DNA from: Chloroflexia bacterium
Lineage (GTDB): Bacteria > Chloroflexota > Chloroflexia > Thermomicrobiales > CFX8
Assembly (NCBI GenBank): GCA_030431755.1
Contig: JAUIIK010000029.1
Location: 1-45,092 of the forward strand
DNA: 45,092 nucleotides
Direction: 5' to 3'
This document shows positions 1 to 9,194 of this stretch, piece by piece. Every line of letters starts with the position of its first letter. The first letter of the stretch is position 1. Position numbers and translations under genes: made by a program. The notes under the pieces were generated by a model. That model saw only the letters and a list, made by a program, of their open reading frames with translations, was not told the origin of the DNA and ran no database searches.

Positions 1-1
1 C

Positions 2-1030
2 GAGTGGGAGCGCGATCAGTTCATCCGGTTGGCCCGCAACGAGGACTGGTTCCGCGGCGACGTCCTGGCCGAGGGCTATACGATTTTCTTCACCGAGGAC
101 ACCAACGCGAACATCATCGCGCTCGAATCCGGCGATCTGGACATGATCTTCACCCCGCCGGAAGCGCAGGAGCGCTTCCAGGACAACGCCAACTTCACCC
201 TGCACAACTACGTCTACTTCACCTCGATCACGCTGGCCTTCAACCACAACCACGAGATCCTGGCCGACCAGGCCTTCCGCAAGGCCATCGAAGTCGGCAT
301 CGACAAGACCTCCTGGACCGAGTCGGTCACACGCGGCCGCGGCATCGTTTCCTACAACCAGTTCGCGGAGACCGGACCGCTCGACCGCTACAACGACTAC
401 GACAACGTCGTGCCGGTCGAGTTCGACCAGGAAGCGGCGGCCCAGGCGCTTGAAGACCTCGGCTGGACGATGGGCGATGGCGGCATCCGCGAGCAGGACG
501 GCCAACAGCTCTCCTTCAACGTCATCACCTATGCCGGCTTCGACGAGTACCAGAACGGCATGGTCATCTTCCAGGACCAGATGAGCCAGATCGGCGTCGA
601 AATCACGCCGAACGTCGTCGAGTTCTCAACCCTCGAAGAGATGTGGGCTGATCCGGATGACGACCCGGCCAACCGCGCCTTCGAGCTGGAAGAGTGGCCG
701 CATCCCTTCGAGTTCGACCCCGACCTCTTCAACGAGCTGCACTCGGGGAACTTCCCGCCGGGGCTCAACTACATGTGGTACGCCAACGATGAGATCGACG
801 GGCTGATTATCGACGGCCGCACCAACACCGACCCCGAGGAACGTGTCACGATCTACCAGCAGATCGACGCCATCCGCGCCGAGGATCTGCCCTGTATCCC
901 GATGTACCTCGCAGTCGATGGCTGGGTTGCCGCCAACACGGTGCTTGGCCCGGACGGCGAGCCGATCCAGTCGGACTACTTCCGCCAGTACCGGCTCATC
1001 GCGACCCACACGTTCTGGAAGGAAGCCTAA
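2..1030 (+). CDS. Oligopeptide/dipeptide ABC transporter substrate-binding protein (SBP_bac_5), 5'-truncated by window edge
   Basis: Frame 2 is open from the window start (EWERDQFIRLARNEDWFRGD...), a typical SBP_bac_5 C-terminal portion; followed by DppB/DppC/DppDF-like genes. Confidence 0.9.
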   Translation, partial: EWERDQFIRLARNEDWFRGDVLAEGYTIFFTEDTNANIIALESGDLDMIFTPPEAQERFQDNANFTLHNYVYFTSITLAFNHNHEILADQAFRKAIEVGIDKTSWTESVTRGRGIVSYNQFAETGPLDRYNDYDNVVPVEFDQEAAAQALEDLGWTMGDGGIREQDGQQLSFNVITYAGFDEYQNGMVIFQDQMSQIGVEITPNVVEFSTLEEMWADPDDDPANRAFELEEWPHPFEFDPDLFNELHSGNFPPGLNYMWYANDEIDGLIIDGRTNTDPEERVTIYQQIDAIRAEDLPCIPMYLAVDGWVAANTVLGPDGEPIQSDYFRQYRLIATHTFWKEA

Positions 1031-1036
1031 TAGCAG

Positions 1037-1113
1037 TTAGGGGATAGGTTCTAGGGGGCAGGTTACAGCAGAGGGTTCTTCGCCTGCTAGCGCCTGTCCC
1101 CTAGAACCTCCCC
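1037..1113. repeat. Imperfect inverted repeat, 'TAGGGGATAGGTTCTAGGGGGCAGGTTACAGCAGA' family
   Basis: ttaggggataggttctagggggcaggttacagcaga ... ctgctagcgcctgtcccctagaacctcccc; arms complementary; same family elsewhere in the window. Confidence 0.75.
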
Positions 1114-1129
1114 GAAGGGATGCCCGGCC

Positions 1130-2110
1130 ATGACCGCCTACATCATTCGACGGCTTCTCTGGATGCTGCCGCTGTTGGTTGGCGTCTCCATCATCAGCTT
1201 CACGCTGCTGAAACGCGCGCCCGGCGACCCGGTCTCGGCCATCCTGGCCGGGGCGGCCCGCGAGGGCCAGGGCATCAGCGCCGAGGACCGGGATCGCCTG
1301 CGCGAACAATACGGGCTCGACGACCCGGCTTATGTCCAGTACTTCCGCTGGCTTGGCGAGATCACCCAGGGCAATCTGGGCGAATCCACCCGCAGCAACG
1401 CCCCCGTCTTCGATGTCATCAAACAACGCCTGCCAAACACCGTGAAATTGTCGCTCGTTGCCTTCGTCCTGACTATCGCGATCGCGTTGCCACTCGGCAT
1501 CATCTCGGCGGTCAAACAGTATTCGACGCTTGACTACGTGCTGACCTTCCTGGGCTTTGCCGGGATATCCGTGCCTCAGTTCTGGTTAGCCCTGATGCTG
1601 CTCTACGTCTTTGCCTTGAAGCTAGGCTGGTTACCCTCGTTCGGGATGCAGAGCCCCTATGTCGAAGACGGCTTCATGCCCCACGCCATCGACACGGTCA
1701 AGCACTACATTCTGCCGGTGACGGCGATTACCATCGTCGGGCTAACCGGCTACATGCGCTACCAGCGGGCGGCGATGCTCGACGTCATCAAGCAGGACTA
1801 CGTCCGCACCGCCAGGGCCAAAGGACTCTCCGAGAGCGCCGTGATCCTGAAACACGCCTGGCGCAACGCGTTGATCCCGATCATCACCCTGCTCGGGTAC
1901 GTCTTCGTCCTGCTCGTCGAGGGCTCGATCGTCGTCGAGACGATCTTCTCCTGGCCGGGCATGGGCTTGCTGGCAGTCAACTCGCTCCAAGAACGAGACT
2001 ATCCGGTCGTGATGGCGATCGTGCTGCTTTCATCAGTATTGATCCTGCTGGGCACGCTGCTATCCGACATTCTCTATGCGGTCGTCGACCCGCGTGTGCG
2101 CTTCGACTAA
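1130..2110 (+). CDS. Peptide ABC transporter permease (DppB-like)
   Basis: MTAYIIRRLLWMLPLLVGVSIISFTLLKRAPGDP; EAA-like loop ARAKGLSESAVILKHAWRNALIP. Confidence 0.93.
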   Translation: MTAYIIRRLLWMLPLLVGVSIISFTLLKRAPGDPVSAILAGAAREGQGISAEDRDRLREQYGLDDPAYVQYFRWLGEITQGNLGESTRSNAPVFDVIKQRLPNTVKLSLVAFVLTIAIALPLGIISAVKQYSTLDYVLTFLGFAGISVPQFWLALMLLYVFALKLGWLPSFGMQSPYVEDGFMPHAIDTVKHYILPVTAITIVGLTGYMRYQRAAMLDVIKQDYVRTARAKGLSESAVILKHAWRNALIPIITLLGYVFVLLVEGSIVVETIFSWPGMGLLAVNSLQERDYPVVMAIVLLSSVLILLGTLLSDILYAVVDPRVRFD

Positions 2111-2158
2111 CGATCTGCCGCGCGAGCGGCAGGCAATGGGACCCGAGGAGCCAACGCC

Positions 2159-3106
2159 ATGAGCGCCAGCGCAGAATCCTCCCTGGTTGCGGCCAGCGAC
2201 CGCCAGCTTACCGACGAGCCGGCGCGCGGGCAGTTCCAGATCTTCTGGCGCCGCTTCCGGCGGCACAAGCTGGCCATGGTCAGCGCCGTCTACCTGGTCG
2301 TCCTCATCCTCGTCGCGATCTTCGCGCCCATCGTCGCCCCACACGATCCCTACAAGAACGATCTCCAGCTTGCCCGTTTCGGCGAACCTGCGCCACCATC
2401 GTTCTCTCATCCCTTCGGCAGCGACCAGCTCGGCCGCGACCAGCTCTCGCGGATCATCTACGGCGCCCGTGTCTCGTTGATGGTCGGGTTCGTCGCGACC
2501 GGGCTCGCAATCGTCGCCGGGACGATGCTCGGAGCACTGGCCGGTTACGCCGGCAAGTGGATAGATATGGGCATCATGCGCTTCGCCGATGTCTTCTTGG
2601 CCTTCCCGCCGCTGCTCTTCGCGATGGCTGCGCTCGCCTCGGTCGACGGCAACGAGCGCAGCGTCTTCCATATCGCCGCCGTGCTGGCCGTCATCGGCTG
2701 GATGAACGTCGCCCGGTTGATCCGTGGCGAGTTCCTGATTCTCCGCACGCGCGAGTACACCGAAGCCGCCCGGGCCGTCGGCGCGTCGGGCTTCTCAATC
2801 GTCTTCCGGGAGCTGCTGCCGAACGCGGTCGGGCCGGTCATCGTCGCCGCCTCGCTAGGCATTCCAGTGGCGATTCTGACGGAGTCGGCGCTCTCCTTCC
2901 TCGGCTTCGGCATCCAGCCGCCGGAGCCCTCCTGGGGCAACATGATCTCCGGCAGCGGTAGCAATACCTTCGCGATGATGCGCGACTTCAACGCCTGGTG
3001 GATGGGCTTCTTCCCGGGCCTCGCCATCGCGACGACCGTCCTGGCCTTCAACTTCATCGGCGACGGCTTGCGCGACGCGCTCGACCCACGGACCCATCTC
3101 GACTAG
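2159..3106 (+). CDS. Peptide ABC transporter permease (DppC-like)
   Basis: HPFGSDQLGRDQLSRIIYGARVSLMVGF; AARAVGASGFSIVFRELLPNAVGPVIV. Confidence 0.93.
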   Translation: MSASAESSLVAASDRQLTDEPARGQFQIFWRRFRRHKLAMVSAVYLVVLILVAIFAPIVAPHDPYKNDLQLARFGEPAPPSFSHPFGSDQLGRDQLSRIIYGARVSLMVGFVATGLAIVAGTMLGALAGYAGKWIDMGIMRFADVFLAFPPLLFAMAALASVDGNERSVFHIAAVLAVIGWMNVARLIRGEFLILRTREYTEAARAVGASGFSIVFRELLPNAVGPVIVAASLGIPVAILTESALSFLGFGIQPPEPSWGNMISGSGSNTFAMMRDFNAWWMGFFPGLAIATTVLAFNFIGDGLRDALDPRTHLD

Positions 3107-3252
3107 TGCGCGGGCCAAGCGCGGGAGCAACGGCAATCGAGGCATACCCCGGTGCGCTTACCTCACAGCACGTCTCTACGGTTGATCTTGCACCGTGTTG
3201 GCCGCAGATGTTCACGAAGCACACATCAATGCAGAGGGAGCGGGAATAAGCG

Positions 3253-5409
3253 ATGGCCGATCAGAGCAGCGCCACGGCGACGCAAGCGCAGACAAGCGAC
3301 GCAATCCTCAGTGTCAACGATCTGCGCGTCTCCTTCTTCAGCGAGGGCCAGGAGGTCAAAGCCGTCGACGGCATCTCCTACGAGCTCAAGCGCGGCGAGG
3401 TGCTGGGCGTCGTCGGCGAATCCGGCAGCGGCAAGAGCGTCAGCGCCCTCTCCTTGATGCAGCTGATCGACAGCCCGCCCGGCCGCATCCTGGGCGGCGA
3501 GATCAACTTCGACGGCGAAGACGTGCTGAGCATGAGCACGCGCGAGCTCCGCAACCTGCGCGGCAACGACATCGCGATGATCTTCCAGGAACCGTTGACG
3601 GCGCTCAACCCGGTCTTCACCGTCGGCGACCAGATCCTGGAACCGCTGATGCTCCACCAGGGGCTATCGAAACGCGCGGCGCAGGAGCGGGCCATCGAGC
3701 TGCTGCGGCAGGTCGGCGTGCCGTCGCCGGAGGAACGGATCAAGAACTTCCCGCACGAGATGTCCGGCGGCATGCGCCAGCGCGCGATGATCGCGATGGC
3801 GCTCTCCTGCAACCCGAAAATCCTCATCGCCGACGAGCCGACGACAGCGCTCGATGTCTCGATCCAGGCGCAGATTCTCGATCTGATGCGCGATCTCCAA
3901 CGCGAGTCGCAGACCTCGATGATGTTCATTACCCATGACCTCGCCGTCGTCAACGAAATGTGCGACCGGGTCAACGTGATGTACTCGGGACGCATCGTCG
4001 AGCAGGGCACGACGCCGCAGCTCTTCAGCGAGCCGAAGCATCCCTACAGCTGGGGACTCTTCGACTCCATTCCGAGAATCGAGGAAGAGCGCGGCGTCCG
4101 GCTGATTCCGATCAAGGGCCAGCCGCCGAATCTGGCGCGGATGCCGCAGGGCTGCAAATTCAACCCGCGCTGCCCCTATGCCTTCGACCGCTGCTTCACC
4201 GCGGAGCCGCCGCTGATCCCGCTTGACAACGGCCAGACCGTCCGCTGCTGGCTCTATGACGAGGAGCACGAGGGCACGGCGGAACGCATCGAGTTCAAAC
4301 GGGAACGGACGATCGACTCCCGCATGGACCTGGACGACGTCATTCTGGACGTCACGAACCTCAAGAAATACTTCCCGATTACCAAGGGCGTCTTTCAGCG
4401 CACCGTCGGCCATGTCCAGGCCGTCGACGACATCACCTTCGACCTCCATCGTGGCGAGACGCTCGGTCTGGTGGGCGAGTCCGGTTGTGGCAAGAGCACG
4501 GCCGGGCGCACGATCCTGCGACTGCTCGACCCGACCGACGGCGTCGTGCGCTTCAGCGGCCGGGACCTGGCCGACATCGAGGGCAAAGAGCTCAAAGAGA
4601 TGCGCCGGCGGATGCAGATCATCTTCCAGGACCCCTTCTCCTCGCTCAACCCGCGCCGCACGGTCGGCTCGATCCTCGCCCAGCCGCTGCGCCTCCACGA
4701 TATCGTGCCTTCAGGCGAGGCAAACGACCGCGTATCGCAATTGCTAGAGCGCGTCGGCCTGAACCCGAGCCATGCCGAACGCTACCCGCACGAGTTCTCG
4801 GGCGGTCAGCGTCAGCGTATCGGCGTTGCGCGCGCGATCTCGGTCAACCCGGACTTCATCGTCGCCGACGAGCCGGTCTCGGCCCTTGACGTCTCGATCC
4901 AGGCCCAGATCATCAACCTGCTCCATGACTTGCAGCACGAGCTGGGACTCTCCTATATCTTCATCGCCCACGACCTGTCAGTCGTCCGCTCGGTCTCGGA
5001 CCGCATCGCCGTGATGTATCTGGGGCAGATCGTCGAGCTGGCCGACAATCGGGCGATCTACGAAGACCCGCTCCACCCGTACACCCGCGCCTTGCTCTCA
5101 GCCGTCCCGACGGTCGATCCGCAGGCCGCGAACCGCCGCAGCCGGATCATCCTCGAAGGCGACGTGCCAAGCCCGATCAACCCGCCGTCAGGTTGCCGCT
5201 TCCATACCCGCTGCCCCTACGCCTTCGACGCCTGTAGCCGGGTCGCGCCGCTGATGCTCGATGTCGGCGACGGCCACCAGGTACGTTGCCATCTCTACGA
5301 CCCCAACCACGCGCCCCAGGCCCCGCAACGCGCCGCCGAGCTCATCGCGCGCGCCAGGGAGCTCCACCCCGTCGACGCCACAACCGACCCGCCACCCAAA
5401 CCTGAATAG
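3253..5409 (+). CDS. Fused dipeptide/oligopeptide ABC transporter ATP-binding protein (DppD-DppF fusion, 718 aa)
   Basis: Two Walker A motifs ([16 protein letters not shown]), two signature motifs ([16 protein letters not shown]), two CxxRCPYA C-terminal oligopeptide ATPase tails. Confidence 0.95.
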   Translation: MADQSSATATQAQTSDAILSVNDLRVSFFSEGQEVKAVDGISYELKRGEVLGVVGESGSGKSVSALSLMQLIDSPPGRILGGEINFDGEDVLSMSTRELRNLRGNDIAMIFQEPLTALNPVFTVGDQILEPLMLHQGLSKRAAQERAIELLRQVGVPSPEERIKNFPHEMSGGMRQRAMIAMALSCNPKILIADEPTTALDVSIQAQILDLMRDLQRESQTSMMFITHDLAVVNEMCDRVNVMYSGRIVEQGTTPQLFSEPKHPYSWGLFDSIPRIEEERGVRLIPIKGQPPNLARMPQGCKFNPRCPYAFDRCFTAEPPLIPLDNGQTVRCWLYDEEHEGTAERIEFKRERTIDSRMDLDDVILDVTNLKKYFPITKGVFQRTVGHVQAVDDITFDLHRGETLGLVGESGCGKSTAGRTILRLLDPTDGVVRFSGRDLADIEGKELKEMRRRMQIIFQDPFSSLNPRRTVGSILAQPLRLHDIVPSGEANDRVSQLLERVGLNPSHAERYPHEFSGGQRQRIGVARAISVNPDFIVADEPVSALDVSIQAQIINLLHDLQHELGLSYIFIAHDLSVVRSVSDRIAVMYLGQIVELADNRAIYEDPLHPYTRALLSAVPTVDPQAANRRSRIILEGDVPSPINPPSGCRFHTRCPYAFDACSRVAPLMLDVGDGHQVRCHLYDPNHAPQAPQRAAELIARARELHPVDATTDPPPKPE

Positions 5410-5414
5410 GCTCC

Positions 5415-5490
5415 CGTAGGGCAGGGGCTCGTCCCCTGCCGGTTGTTCGACACGGTCAAAGCGCGGCAGGGGACGAGCCCCTGCCCTACG
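5415..5490. repeat. Perfect inverted repeat, 26-bp arms CGTAGGGCAGGGGCTCGTCCCCTGCC
   Basis: Arms 5415-5440 and 5465-5490 are exact reverse complements; each arm is itself a short hairpin (GGCAGGGG-CTCGT-CCCCTGCC). Confidence 0.9.
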
Positions 5491-5613
5491 AAGCCGAGCG
5501 GATTCCTGTCGAAACCGTTCGCGTTGTCGTTCGGGGCATACACGGCAGAGAGCCTGGCCAAATGGCGCAGGCTCTCTGTCAGATTCCGAATCGATTGCTG
5601 TGAGGCGCTGGTC

Positions 5614-7029
5614 CTAGCTGAGGTCAACCTCGCGCGTCTCGATGACGACAGGTTCGCCGTCGGAGAGCTGCCAGATTTCGACAGCGCCGCGCTCAATGTC
5701 GCCATTGGCGTCGAAATCGACCGGGCCGGACGCGCCCTGGAACTCGATGTCTTCACCAGCCGCGACCTGGGCGCGCAGATCTGCCCAGTCGCCGGGGATG
5801 ACGGTCACACCGGGGGCGTTCGCGAGATCCCGTAGCGCATCGCGCATCTCTGCCGGGTCGTCGCTGCCGGCGACCTCGGCGGCCAGCGCGAAGAGATAGA
5901 TCGTGTCATAGGCTTCGCGAGTGAACGGGACCGAGCTCGTCTCGCCATAGGCCTCGTAGTACTCGCGGTCGAAGCGGAAGCCGGCCGAGATGACCGATGC
6001 GCCAGTCTGGAACAGGCCCGGCGACGTGCCGTACATGCCCTCGAACTGTTCCGCGCCAAGCGCCTCGAAGAGATCGCGGGACTTCAAGCCATCGGTGAAG
6101 AGGTATGGCGCATCGCCGAGCTCATCGGCTGCGCTCAGGAACTCCTGCGCCGCTTCCGGATAGCTAATCACCACAACCACATCGGCATCCGTGTCAACAC
6201 AAGCAGGGACGATCATCTCCGGATCTTCCGGCGTTTCGGCATGGATGAAGTTCCCGACGACCGTGCCGCCGGCGGCTTCAAACGAATCGACGAAGACCTC
6301 ATCAAGCCCAACGCCATAGGCGTTGTCGATGTAGAGGACACAGGCCGAGTCATAGCCGTTCTCACGGGCGATGTCGGCCAGGATGATGCCCTGGGCCGCG
6401 TCGGAGAGCGCGGTGCGGAAGAAGAAGTCACCTTCTTCGAGCGTGCTCAGCGCCGGGGAGGTCGAACCCGCCGAAATCTGGAGGATACCCAGCTCGGCGC
6501 TAACCTGGCTGGCAATCGCGAGCGAGACGCTGCTACCGGCCGCGCCGAAGATGGCCGAGACGCCCTCTTCTTCGACGAGCGCTCTTGCAGCCTCGACGCC
6601 CTGTTCGGCGTTCGTGCCGGAGTCCATCTCAATCAGGACAACCTCGCGGCCGAGCACACCGCCGCCGGCGTTGATTTCGGCAACTGCGAGCTGCGCGGCC
6701 TGGAGGTGCGGCTCGCCCCAGTCGGAAAGACCGCCGGTGAAGGGCTGGACGACACCGATCTTGAACGGCTCGCCGGTGAATTCATTGCTATCCGCACCAT
6801 CGTCCTCATCCGCATCGTCAGCCTCAGCCGGCGTGGGCGTTGTGTCGACGAAGAGTGGCCGGTTGCCGCCGCTCGAGGCGATAATCGGTTCGAGCGCGCT
6901 CTCGTCATCGTCGCCATCGTCAGCGCTTCCGCCGCCACAGGCAGCAAGTACCAGCCCGGCAATCATCAGGAGCACGACGAACGCGCTCAGCGATCTCCAA
7001 CTGCGTCCATTACGACTATGTACCAGCAT
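5614..7029 (-). CDS. Branched-chain amino acid ABC transporter substrate-binding lipoprotein (Peripla_BP_6)
   Basis: Lipobox LVLAACGGG; FKIGVVQPFTGGLSDWGEPHLQAAQLAVAEINAGGGVLGREV. Confidence 0.9.
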   Translation of the reverse strand: MLVHSRNGRSWRSLSAFVVLLMIAGLVLAACGGGSADDGDDDESALEPIIASSGGNRPLFVDTTPTPAEADDADEDDGADSNEFTGEPFKIGVVQPFTGGLSDWGEPHLQAAQLAVAEINAGGGVLGREVVLIEMDSGTNAEQGVEAARALVEEEGVSAIFGAAGSSVSLAIASQVSAELGILQISAGSTSPALSTLEEGDFFFRTALSDAAQGIILADIARENGYDSACVLYIDNAYGVGLDEVFVDSFEAAGGTVVGNFIHAETPEDPEMIVPACVDTDADVVVVISYPEAAQEFLSAADELGDAPYLFTDGLKSRDLFEALGAEQFEGMYGTSPGLFQTGASVISAGFRFDREYYEAYGETSSVPFTREAYDTIYLFALAAEVAGSDDPAEMRDALRDLANAPGVTVIPGDWADLRAQVAAGEDIEFQGASGPVDFDANGDIERGAVEIWQLSDGEPVVIETREVDLS

Positions 7030-7144
7030 CTGAAACCAGACATTCCTTTCCGGCCTGGGCAACAATTTCATGTAGAGGCCCAGCGCCTACAACGCGTCAA
7101 CATGTCAATTCGAGCCAAGATTAAATTCAGGTCGACCCACTCGA

Positions 7145-8368
7145 TCAGCTCTCTGGTGGCGCAAGTTGCTGCGCGAGGAGCTTCGCGGTCTCGACTGCAA
7201 CCGGGTCAGCAAGCTGAAGCTGAGGAAGCACGCGCTGACTCAGAAGAGGTAGACGTGAGTCTGCGGCGACTCCCGCAACCAGCGGATACTCGCCGTTGAG
7301 CGCAACGAGATGCGCCTGAGCTTCGCCCGACAGCAGAAATTGGATGAAGGCGGCGCTCGCATCGGGATCATGAGCCTGATCCGCGATTGCTGCGCCACGT
7401 AGATCGACGAACGCGCCGGGTTCCGCCGCGTCGTCAGCGCCCCCGCCAAGCCACTGCGCGCCAAGCGGGGCGGGCGCGCCGTACTCGGGCTCAAGCGCGA
7501 AAATGTCGGTGTGCTGGGCAATACCCAGCAAGACCTCGCCCGTCGCCACCGCGCGGGCAACGTCGAGCGTGGACGCGTAGTGCGCCGGGCGATTGCCGGC
7601 GAAACGTTGCGCCCATGATTCGGCAGCGTCCACGCCTGCCGTCGATACCAGCGCAAGCATGAGCATCTCGAAATGAGCGGTAGCGGGCGCAAAGCCGAAG
7701 GCGGAGCGCCAGCGCGGCGCGGTGAAATCAAGCAGCGTCGCCGGCAGGTCCTCGCTGGCGACACGCCCCGCGTCGTAGAGCAGCACGGTCGAACGGCCAC
7801 CGACGCCAACCCAGCGGCCAGCGACTGACGTGAATGGCGCATCTACTCCAGCGAGGAGCTCCTCCGGCAGCGGCGCAAGCAATTCGGCTGCTTCCAGCCC
7901 GGCAAGCTCGCGGAGGCTACGCGCAAGATACACGTCGGCGTCAGCGTCACTGGCAGCCAGCTCGACCAGGGATCCGTCGCCCGGCGTCCGCGCGACAACC
8001 TCGACACCGGTCTCAGTAGAAAATCGCGAAGCAAAGTCAGCGACGAGCGCCTCGTCCCAGTCGGTGACGATCGTCAGTGGCCGCGGCTCTGGCGTTGCAG
8101 TGGCTGATGGCACGGACGTGACCGTCGGTTCAAGCGTTGGCGCTGGAGTGACGGTTGCCAGCGCTGCGTCGTCGAAGAGTGGCCGGGAAGTGCCGTCAGG
8201 GGCGGATTCACCATTGCCGGCGGCGCTCGCGATCAAGGCATCGGTCTCGCCAGGCTCGTCATCTCCGCAGGCAGCCAGGATACCCGCAAGAGCCGCCCCG
8301 GCAACAATCCCAAAGGCCCCGCGCAGGACAGTCCTGCGGCGTAGCGGTCGTTGGTCGGGCCTCTCCAA
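7145..8368 (-). CDS. Extracellular substrate-binding protein (Fe3+/FbpA-FutA-like), Tat-type lipoprotein; likely TTG start
   Basis: RRRTVLRGAFGIVAGAALAGILAACG; LTIVTDWDEALVADFASRFSTETGVEVV; GGAGATG-like RBS upstream of the TTG at 8368. Confidence 0.75.
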   Translation of the reverse strand: MERPDQRPLRRRTVLRGAFGIVAGAALAGILAACGDDEPGETDALIASAAGNGESAPDGTSRPLFDDAALATVTPAPTLEPTVTSVPSATATPEPRPLTIVTDWDEALVADFASRFSTETGVEVVARTPGDGSLVELAASDADADVYLARSLRELAGLEAAELLAPLPEELLAGVDAPFTSVAGRWVGVGGRSTVLLYDAGRVASEDLPATLLDFTAPRWRSAFGFAPATAHFEMLMLALVSTAGVDAAESWAQRFAGNRPAHYASTLDVARAVATGEVLLGIAQHTDIFALEPEYGAPAPLGAQWLGGGADDAAEPGAFVDLRGAAIADQAHDPDASAAFIQFLLSGEAQAHLVALNGEYPLVAGVAADSRLPLLSQRVLPQLQLADPVAVETAKLLAQQLAPPES

Positions 8369-8687
8369 ACGGCATCTCCTTCGCTGCGAGATGATCCCCA
8401 CAAGGCAGGCCGCGCGCGAAGCGCAGTCCACTGGACCAGGAATCAGAGCCTGGCGAACATCTCTCGCTTCTGATGCTATGAGGTGTCAGAGCCGAAGGCA
8501 GGGCCGAAAAGTCCTACTCAGCGAACGACCAAAGGTACGTTAATGCCGCCAGCCAACCTCTTCGACGAGGTGCCGCGCTCGCGCTGGGCAGGACAGTCAG
8601 TAGGGCGAAGACGCTTTGAGGCTCTATGCATCAAGTTATACTGATTCAGGTAATCGATGGCAGGAATCCAGCGACAGTAGTAGGTGT

Positions 8688-8782
8688 GTGGACCCAGAGG
8701 GTGCCCCTCACGCCCGTGCTCGGATTCCGCATACGTTCGCCGGCTGTGGACCCTGGGCGTGAGGGGCACCCTCTGGGTCCAC
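8688..8782. repeat. Perfect 28-bp inverted repeat GTGGACCCAGAGGGTGCCCCTCACGCCC
   Basis: Arms 8688-8715 and 8755-8782 are exact reverse complements. Confidence 0.9.
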
Positions 8783-8840
8783 GCCCCTACACGCGACCGG
8801 ACTCCCTCACCGTGAAACAGTATTAAGTGTCTGGCAGGAG

Positions 8841-9170
8841 GATTGCGCACGTTCTCCCCACCGCACGCCGCCAAGCGAGCCCCATGACACACGCCCCGCT
8901 CCAGGGCTGGCATCCCGAGGAAGGCTTTGCGCCTGAGGGATCTCCGACCGCCAACGCCGCGCTCCGTGGAAGACTGTCACGGTCGCCGACGCCCAGTTGT
9001 TCACCGGCTACTGCACCGGGGGGAGGCACGCTCGCAACAAGATCATTCGGGCGCAGAGCCTTCCGCGGGATGACCATGTTGGTGCGGTGGCGTCTACGGC
9101 ATGACGTTGCGTGCCGACCGAAACCGGGAACCGTGCGAGTGAACTGATTAACCTGATGCATGAAGGGCGA
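8841..9170. repeat. Dispersed ~300-bp noncoding repeat, copy 1 (internal inverted repeats)
   Basis: Shares ctccccaccgcacgccgccaagc, ggcatcccgaggaaggctttgcgcc-gagggatctccg, gaagactgtcacg, gggcgcagagccttcc and cgggatga with 22810-23150. Confidence 0.75.
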
Positions 9171-9194
9171 AGACGCTTCGAGGCCAACGATGCT

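Noticed and set aside
3664-4698. 344-aa minus-strand ORF opposite the double ATPase
   Set aside because: Shadow ORF; no recognisable domain.
5415-5490. CRISPR-like repetition from recurring GGGGCTCGTCCCC motifs
   Set aside because: Copies are kilobases apart, palindromic pairs rather than regularly spaced direct repeats; no cas genes.
6241-7299. 352-aa plus-strand ORF opposite the BCAA SBP
   Set aside because: Shadow ORF of a well-supported minus-strand SBP.
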